Part shown: piece by piece, positions 54,163 through 64,000 of the stretch
How positions within the stretch are numbered: position 1 is the stretch's first letter
Layout: each line of letters opens with the position of its first letter
Assembly: GCF_040412425.1 (NCBI RefSeq)
Contig: NC_089763.1
Span: 58,704,415-58,768,414 of the forward strand
DNA length: 64,000 nucleotides
Direction: 5' to 3'
Source: Macrobrachium rosenbergii
Taxonomy: Eukaryota; Arthropoda; Malacostraca; Decapoda; Palaemonidae
Notes under the pieces: generated by a model
Database searches by the model: none
Told to the model about the DNA's origin: nothing
The model's input: the letters and a program-made list of their open reading frames with translations, nothing else
Made by a program: the position numbers and the translations under genes

Positions 54163-54215
<53 letters not shown>
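54163..54215. repeat. (TA)n microsatellite
   Basis: About 26 TA units. Confidence 0.96.
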
Positions 54216-54974
<759 letters not shown>

Positions 54975-55046
54975 AACTTATGTCCACAATTATTTTTAAG
55001 ATTTAAGAAGTGGCAAGAGAAGGCTATTTTTCATTTTTAAGATTAG

Positions 55047-56128
55047 TGCCACAAAGGATTATTTAAAGCCAAGGGGCAAGATCACCAGCAGAGCAAAAAC
55101 ACAGAAAAACACTCAAAGAGGATAACGAAAAATGTTAAACAATCTTAATTATTTATCACAAAAATTATTAATAATAACTTGAATGAAACCCCACAAAAAG
55201 AGCTGAATAAGGGTGTACAAGAAAACCTTCAACTAAAATAAACTCTTTCACACGATAGAACGAGAGACAGTAAATAGGAGGAAGAAGGAAAACAACCTAT
55301 TCCTATGAAAGCCCTGAAAGCTCGAGTATGAGAGAATGAAAGGGGGAAGTGCCTTAATGCTAAATTTTACAAAATAAACCTTAATATTACATACATAATA
55401 ATAAATCGCCTAAAAAAAACTGCTGATGTTAATATCAATTAACACACGCCCAAGATGATAGCACAATGAATTTATAGAAGTGGCAGAACCACAACATGGC
55501 TGTCCAAAAACGATCCTGAAGTCACGAGGAGTCTGCAGCCGGAGGATACAGCACGCTGACATGCGTCAGCAACGTCTATATAAAGTGCAAACAGTTTATA
55601 TCCTTACCGGCTATCAAAATAGAATCAGGCGCTTTCACGACTCCGGAGGTTGGCAGGACGAAGGCACACACGACGAGGAGAAAGACAGACTGTCCCTCTA
55701 AGGGCAACAGGCGAGTCCAAGGATGCAAAGACGAACACAGGATGCAGGGGAGCACAGGCCGTGCCCTCCAGAACGCACGGGAAGGGCGTCCGACCGCAGC
55801 AAAGGAGATGCCCCTCAGTAAGCAGCTGCAACAAAGTCCCCAGACAGAGGAAAACCAGCAAAACTGTAAAAAATTCAATGTCGAATCCTGTGCTACTAGT
55901 GTCTCCAAAAACCTCCAGGATAAGGAGCCGAATACACACTGCCTTCATCATCCTCAGCCAACAGTCCCCACCAAACGTGAGGGAGCGAACGGGGAATCAC
56001 CAAACGAGCATTTCAGCCAAATAATTACATGAAAAGAAAAAAAAAAACTTTCATGGGCGAGATACCACTTAAATAATAAAAACCTTCGGTAGGAGCGAGA
56101 AGAACCTTAACCAGCTTTTCTTGTGGCA
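55047..56128 (-). mobile_element. 1.08-kb segment with LTR-like ends
   Basis: On the minus strand the segment starts TGCCACAAG and ends CTTTGTGGCA, giving the TG..CA ends and short inverted terminus (TGCCACAA/TTGTGGCA) of a long terminal repeat. Inside, TTTATATAGACG near 55583-55572 could be a TATA box, and composition changes from GC-rich (55480-56000) to AT-rich. Frames of about 110-124 codons on both strands show no domain. No target-site duplication is visible (ATTAG against CCAAA) and no internal retrotransposon region adjoins, so a solo LTR is only one reading. Confidence 0.3.
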
Positions 56129-56214
56129 CCAAAAATAAAATAAATTGAAATTAACTGATAGCAATTTACTTTAAAAGGCCACGAATAAAAATTAAACAAA
56201 TTATTACAATATAT

Positions 56215-57850
<1,636 letters not shown>

Positions 57851-57889
57851 GTAGATATGGGTGATTTTTGCAGAAAATAAAGCATTGAT

Positions 57890-58330
57890 TGGTGATAGTG
57901 AAGAGAAATATGTAAGACAGTTGGAAGTGTTTTGAAGTGGAAAATATGGTTGGTGCAGAATGGAAGGGTTGGTTGAATTTAAATAGGTATTTGTGAGTAA
58001 CGGATGATGATAGGCAAGGAGAATTTGTGAGTCAGAGATTAGGTGAAGGGAGAAATTTGATTCTATAGGGCAGCCTAGGTGTTAATATATGAAAGGGCTG
58101 TTCACCTCTACTCTTTTATGGAAGTAAGTTGTGGACGTCATATCTAGATGAAAAATAGACGAGATTAACTGATTGTTTTAGAAGAATTGAAGGGTGAGAA
58201 ATTGGAAATCCATGGAATTGATGAAAAAAGTTACTGTAGGCGAAAGGATGGCTGGATGAATGGCGGAGGAGAGGAAGAACTAGAGAGCTTTGGATAGACG
58301 GTGTGAAAAAGGCATTGGCAGTATCTAGGA
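57890..58330 (+). mobile_element. RTE-type LINE C-terminal relic
   Basis: Plus strand, mixed frames: LLFYGSKLWTSYLDEK near 58107-58155 (family LLYGSE.W), DCFRRIEG near 58172-58196 (family F...CLRR), and RRRGRTRELWIDGVKKAL near 58262-58316 (family G.RGRP...W.DGV...L). It converges tail to tail with the minus-strand LINE before it. Confidence 0.55.
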
Positions 58331-59468
58331 TTCACCCGTAAACATGAAATGCGCTGTCCACTTTGTCTCTGCACTTTTGTCAGTGATCTGCCTCCATGAT
58401 TTTTTAACCTTACTGCCAATCCTGCTGCTCTTGTGTACAATATTTTTAGCTGACGGCTATAATCCCTTGCTGGAATATGGTTTTCATGAGAGAAATACGT
58501 ATGCATTTGAAGTGTTCGCAATGTCCACCCCCCCCCCCGCCATTATTGTGTAAAGTTACCGATCAGCTTCAGGACTGGAGATAAACTTGAATTAAAATGG
58601 CATCAAGATAGGCTTCGGTTCCTTTGTTTGTCCTACATTGGTTATGTTTGGTTCGTATGTGTGTGTGTGTGCGCGCGCTTGCGTGTGGGTGTGTGTATTT
58701 GCAGATATTATTCCGGTACTATTTGCTGTATATATTAGGCGTCAATAGACTTTTTAGTGTTTGTATTTGAAGGCAATGGGTAGATATTTATATTATTGAG
58801 AAGAATTTTGTCATTTGGCGGACATTTTTTTAAGAAAGCAGCTTATTAAATTTGCTAAAATCCAGTAGCCTTATTTTTTTTTATTAACAACGATTTTTGT
58901 TCATGGTTGCATGTTTAAGGTCAGGGTATTTTAGAATTTGGATGCATTTCTATCAAAGACCTTATCATTGAAGGACCTTAAAGGCTTTTGAGGTTTACGC
59001 TTGTTCTACATCCGAATCAGGAAAGAGAGATAACCACAAACGTTATAGTGTTGCTCTTAGTTCCTTCTTATATAGGTTGAATATGCGTTGGCTTATGATA
59101 GGAATTTTTCCGTAAACTTTAATGAAGTATATCTCTCTCTTCCCCCTTCTCAAAGATTGTTCTCTGGACACCAGTACGGGCGAACCGCCACTTGCCTGTA
59201 AAGGTGAAGTGTATTACAGTTGTATATGGGAGTCTGAACCTTCTGGAAGTTTCACGGGTTAGCATTATGTGTTTTTGGGTTTTGACATTATTCTGGGTCT
59301 GAGTCATGTCGGGTGCAGACTCGCAGGCTCCGGGCTTTGGCGACAGTCTGCCAGCCGGATCCCATACGAAAAATATCCCCCTTCCCCCACTGCAAAATGA
59401 ATCGGCTCACTAAATTCGGTCTGCTTTACGTCATCCGTCAGGATCATTTTTTGATATTTTTGAAACGA

Positions 59469-59470
<2 letters not shown>
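58331..59470. other. Unannotated DNA
   Basis: A 69-codon hydrophobic frame at 58344-58553 begins with MKCAVHF and could pass for a signal peptide, but it abuts LINE debris and has no family resemblance. A short TG/CG run lies at 58657-58699. Nothing else recognised. Confidence 0.4.

Positions 59471-59542
<72 letters not shown>
59471..59542. repeat. (TC)n microsatellite
   Basis: About 36 pure CT units. Confidence 0.97.
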
Positions 59543-59546
<4 letters not shown>

Positions 59547-60480
59547 TTTACGTCAGTGTAGGAGGAGAAGTAAACAATAAAAGGAAAAATAAGGATGTAA
59601 AACCTTTTAGAAAAGTGACCGGAACTTCTGTTATATCATCTCATGTTGGGTCAGGTTGAAAGTAAAGAGTAATAGGTGTATGATTGTGTATTAGACGAGA
59701 AACAGTCTTTCGAAATCTCAGTGAATAATGAAGGATTAGTTTTTAATGAGAAACGATTATGTGAAGCTACATGAATTGCTTTCATGCCAAAATATATTTT
59801 ATTTTATGAACATGGGTTAGTATGATGGGTTGTTGTTATAATAGTCATTGGAAACATCTCGACACGGCCTTATCTGCACAAAATTAAAGCTTCTAAATGA
59901 AGTGTACCCCATTTATCCTGGAGCATAGATATGGCAGAGGTTTTATCAAGGTATACACCACCCAAGTCTTGAATAACCTGATACGACGTTTGTATTAGGT
60001 GGCACTAGAGCTTTTTCCCGGTTATTTGAGTTTAAGGACATTCAGTGGGGTCATTGAAATGATGATCAATAATTTTGTTACACTGTAGGTTGTGATTGTA
60101 ATGAAAGTATACGAAAAGGTATGCGCATTTCGATTATACCATGAGGAGATTTCATTTTAATAGTAATTTATGTATACGGAATCTACAGTATCTCACTTAT
60201 TTCATTTTCCTTTATGTACATTTTTTCACACTTTATCGATATTTCGGTCTATGTCCAAAATGTCCTTAATCTTGTAAAGGATATTCCGCCTAAAATTTTG
60301 TCTTTATCGAAATATGAATTAGCAAAAATAACCCATATTTGACAATGCAGCGATCACTTATAATATATGTTTTCCCTAAAGTTTAGAATATGTTCTCATG
60401 GAAGCTGGCTAAGTAGGAAACCGCTGCTGAGAAATGGATATTCTAGTTAGTTCAGATTCTCAGTTTATAAACTAGGAACA
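59543..60480. other. AT-rich DNA, nothing recognised
   Basis: No open frame above about 60 codons and no repeat. Confidence 0.45.
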
Positions 60481-60498
60481 TACATACATACATACACA

Positions 60499-60548
<50 letters not shown>

Positions 60549-60578
60549 TATATATATATATTATATATATATATATTT

Positions 60579-60611
<33 letters not shown>
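60481..60611. repeat. Compound (TACA)n-(TA)n-(TC)n microsatellite
   Basis: CATACATACATA, several short TA blocks with TATTATA breaks, then (CT)13 ending at 60611. Confidence 0.95.
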
Positions 60612-60615
<4 letters not shown>

Positions 60616-61136
60616 GCCGTCATGGAGCGCAAGCCCAAAGGCAGAGAGAAAAGTTAAGTGAAAAGAGACAAGGAGAGCCACCTGTAGCGAGGCTGAAGGT
60701 TACAAGAATCTAAAGGAAAGGAAAGAAAACTTCTTAGCTCAGAGAAATGAGAGAAGAAATGTTAATTTAAGTTACAAGTTCTGATACTGTTTAGTTTGGC
60801 GGAGCGGATGTTAGAGGAAATAAACTGGACTTTGTGATTGGTTGGTTGAGCAAAAAAATAAATCCTTTTCATTTAGAAGTGTCGAAAACACTAACCGTAG
60901 AAAGTAGGCATCATAGAGCAACGAAAGTCAAAGCGAAAGATTAAGGTAGGGAGTTAGATTTTGATTGTTGATTAGTCGAGATGCCTAGAAATATAAAAAC
61001 AATTCCACATACAGCAACAGTCCTCTTAATATGGACGAATAACGACAAAGTGAACTTTCAGAATTTGAATATATAGAATGTTACATTTACAAAAACTTTC
61101 TTTTTAAGTGAAGTCTTGGTTTTATAGATTAATATA
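60612..61136. other. Unannotated DNA
   Basis: Purine-rich in its first 150 bases; no motif recognised. Ends in the TA target dinucleotide of the next element. Confidence 0.4.
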
Positions 61137-62511
61137 TCAGGGTGTTTTGAAATTACAGGGCGGCCCCCCCCTCTACAGCATAAACTATAATTGATATGGA
61201 CAAAAACAAAAGTAATTCAGAATAGGTATTTTTTAAGTTTCTCTCTGAGTATTTAATATTTTGTGTGGCCTCCATCTGCCTGTGCCACAGCCTGCATTCT
61301 TGAGGGGTATGATTTCAGCAAATCGCAAAAAAGCAGAGACTCAAACTCCATTTCCCTGAGCACTTCAGTCACCTCTCTTCGCAGGTCGTCAAGGCTTGGT
61401 ATACCATCATAGTTCACTGTGCGTGCCTCAACACGATCCTTTAAGATACTACCAATGTTTTCACACATTAAATTTAGGGGAGCTACCTGGAAATTCACTT
61501 GACGAGAAGAAATCGATACCACTGTTTCGAAGCAGCTCCTGTGTCTGAAGAGCCTTGAAACATGGTGCCTTATCATGCAAAAATGTGACTTCTACAACAG
61601 ATAACACATTTTCAGGATCTTTGAGGAAAGGAAATACTCCACCAGTAAGCACAGTTTCTCTGAAGTATTCGCCATTCCATGACTGTTCTTTTTCTTTGAC
61701 GATCCACATTAACTGTTTGGCTGTGAAACAGAGAAAAATTCCCAAACATTCAGGAAATTTCACAACTTGGCGATAGCACACGTCATTGCTGATATCATCC
61801 AACTTTGCAGCCCAAATGATGTCATTTTTATGAATTGGCTTCCTGACTGTGTAAATGAAGAATTCACCTGATGCGGCAACATGGAGAAAGTCAGCTTCAT
61901 CCCAATCTTTAAGAAATGAACCACAAAATCATGCACAGTCTTCTCTCTGTTGCTGAGTGATGTTAGGCTTGCTGATAACGTGAAATGGCTTGATACCAGA
62001 TTTTTTCAACTCACGATATACAGCACTATAACTTCTCTTCTTTCCCGTTTTTGTTTCTAGTTCAAGCGCCAATTTACATAAAGACTTTCTTGGTCTACCC
62101 ACTGCCTCAGCTATGATGTCTTTTGACTCCTGAGAAAGGACTTCAGGCCTTCAAGATTCTCACTCTTTCACGATGACAGTCATATGGATTTTTGTTCCAG
62201 TTTTTTTAACAAAGGATTCATCTCTTTTAATGTATTTAGCTATCCAGGAACATGAAATGAAGGATGCGCCAGCATCCCTGGCTTCTCTCAAGGTTATAGC
62301 CCAAATTCGGTCAATCCATCTGATTTCCTCCGAGTCGTTAGCCATGGCTGTATCTAACTCCGTCGCTCAGTCTGAAAATACAAGAAATGTAAAATGAAAA
62401 ATAGCTTAATAGAAACTTAAAATAATGTACTTGGAGATAGGCTATAGCAGAAAACTTCATAACTTTCCATTTGTTCTGTGGACTGGGGGCCTCTAATTTC
62501 GAAACACCTGG
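61137..62511 (-). mobile_element. Tc1/mariner-superfamily transposon, copy 1
   Basis: The element is bounded by TA dinucleotides (61135-61136 and 62512-62513). Its left end reads TCAGGGTGTTTTGAAATTAC and its right end, on the minus strand, CCAGGTGTTTCGAAATTAGA, giving imperfect terminal inverted repeats of about 20-30 bp ending in a C-rich run. Length is about 1375 bp, usual for this superfamily. It encodes a broken transposase on the minus strand and is closely related (about 90% or more by eye) to the copy starting at 62994. Confidence 0.9.
61256..62345 (-). pseudogene. Mariner-type transposase, frameshifted (copy 1)
   Basis: The start MANDSEEIRWIDRIWAITLR (62345) opens the DNA-binding part; SWIAKYIKRDESFVKK is the first helix-turn-helix, and VGRPRKSLCKLALELETK near 62090-62040 carries the GRPR motif before the second. 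The catalytic core reads GEFFIYTVRKP (first Asp replaced by Gly; copy 2 has DEFF), WNGEYFRETVLTGGVFPFLK near 61680, FLHDKAPCFKALQTQELLRN (second Asp) and, after a one-base deletion, CENIGSILKDRVEARTVN (Glu). Counting through that deletion gives 37 residues between the second Asp and the Glu. Stops or frameshifts at about 62160, 61920 and 61470 inactivate it. Confidence 0.88.
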
Positions 62512-62513
62512 TA

Positions 62514-62880
62514 TTATAGGTCTCCAAAATAAGCGTGAAGAACATTGAACACCCATGGTATTGACAAATGGGAGAGATCTAAAAGCAATGGTAGAAATTC
62601 TACAGGGCTGGGTGAAAAAAAGGTATGGTGTAAACACAGTATGAATGGAATCCAAGGCTATGTGAGATACGGAAGCAGAAAGCACTACCAAAGCATTGGT
62701 GGTATATTGAAGGTAACTGATAAAAAAGGAGGGGGAAAACAAGTTTGTAAGAGGACATAAATTTCAAGCTAAGGATGGGGGAAGAGAACAAGATCATTAA
62801 AGGCATACATTAATCCCCAAATCCCCATTGATTTCAATTACAACATATATATGGTGTGTGTGGGTATATGTTATACAATT
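62514..62880. other. Spacer between two mariner copies
   Basis: About 370 bases of unique DNA with a 71-codon plus-strand frame lacking recognised motifs. Confidence 0.4.

Positions 62881-64000
<1,120 letters not shown>

Noticed and set aside
55576..56024. Overlapping 96-124 codon ORFs on both strands as a gene
   Set aside because: Frames on both strands are equally open because of GC-richer composition, and none shows a domain. Kept only as a possible LTR-like block.
58344..58553. Small secreted protein with signal peptide (MKCAVHF.. hydrophobic start)
   Set aside because: A single short frame next to LINE debris, no family resemblance, no promoter or polyadenylation context; hydrophobic frames are common in T-rich DNA.

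Overview
The window is eukaryotic and almost certainly from a decapod crustacean (a shrimp- or crayfish-like genome; I cannot name the species). The reasons are an extreme load of very long, pure (TA)n, (TC)n/(GA)n and (TG)n microsatellites, dispersed tRNA-derived SINEs of a kind I associate with decapods, and decayed copies of RTE, CR1/Jockey-like, DIRS, Penelope-like and Tc1/mariner-type elements. I find no convincing host protein-coding gene, no intact tRNA or rRNA gene and nothing bacterial. The sequence reads as intergenic or deep-intronic DNA built by repeated transposon insertion, decay and microsatellite expansion. All coding similarities below were recognised by eye from translated motifs; no database search was run.

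Layout. 0-6 kb: a CR1/Jockey-like RT scrap (minus), then a decayed RTE-type LINE (plus) whose last exon-like block is split by a 1.36-kb Harbinger-like element with 37-bp terminal inverted repeats, a TATA/Inr pair and a truncated MADF-domain ORF. 7 kb: a SINE and a (CA)n(TA)n tract. 12 kb: compound (TC)/(TA) arrays around a LINE-type 3' tail ending in (GAA)n. 15-19 kb: a DIRS-type retrotransposon (RT, RNase H, tyrosine recombinase N-terminus) with several frameshifts, joined directly to a LINE ORF1 encoding CCCH zinc fingers (19.3-20.3 kb). 25.6-26.1 kb: a foldback element with about 197-bp arms. 29-30 kb: a Penelope-like element (RT plus GIY-YIG, minus).

30-43 kb is the densest mosaic: tRNA-SINE multimers, a LINE RT relic, a Penelope RT split by a SINE with a 10-bp target duplication, a three-unit satellite, a SINE with a 15-bp target duplication, a ~146-bp tandem array, a 360-bp tandem duplication, another tRNA-SINE and a spacerless 72-bp-arm palindrome. 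49-54 kb: a second 70-bp-arm palindrome, a LINE EN/RT relic (minus), an RTE tail, a second Penelope GIY-YIG segment and a hammerhead-ribozyme-like block. 55-58 kb: a 1.08-kb segment with LTR-like ends, a LINE RT (minus) whose 3' end runs into (CA)n(TA)n, and an RTE tail facing it. 61-64 kb: two mariner-type transposon copies head to head, the second one sitting exactly at the edge of a (TA)n tract and running off the window.

Working together: none of the elements looks autonomous. What the window shows is order of events (Harbinger after RTE, SINE after Penelope, mariner after microsatellite) and a repeated link between mobile-element ends and dinucleotide arrays. The most unusual material is the set of near-perfect palindromes at 42.7 and 49.2 kb and the ribozyme-like block at 53.9 kb, which may all derive from Penelope-type terminal repeats.
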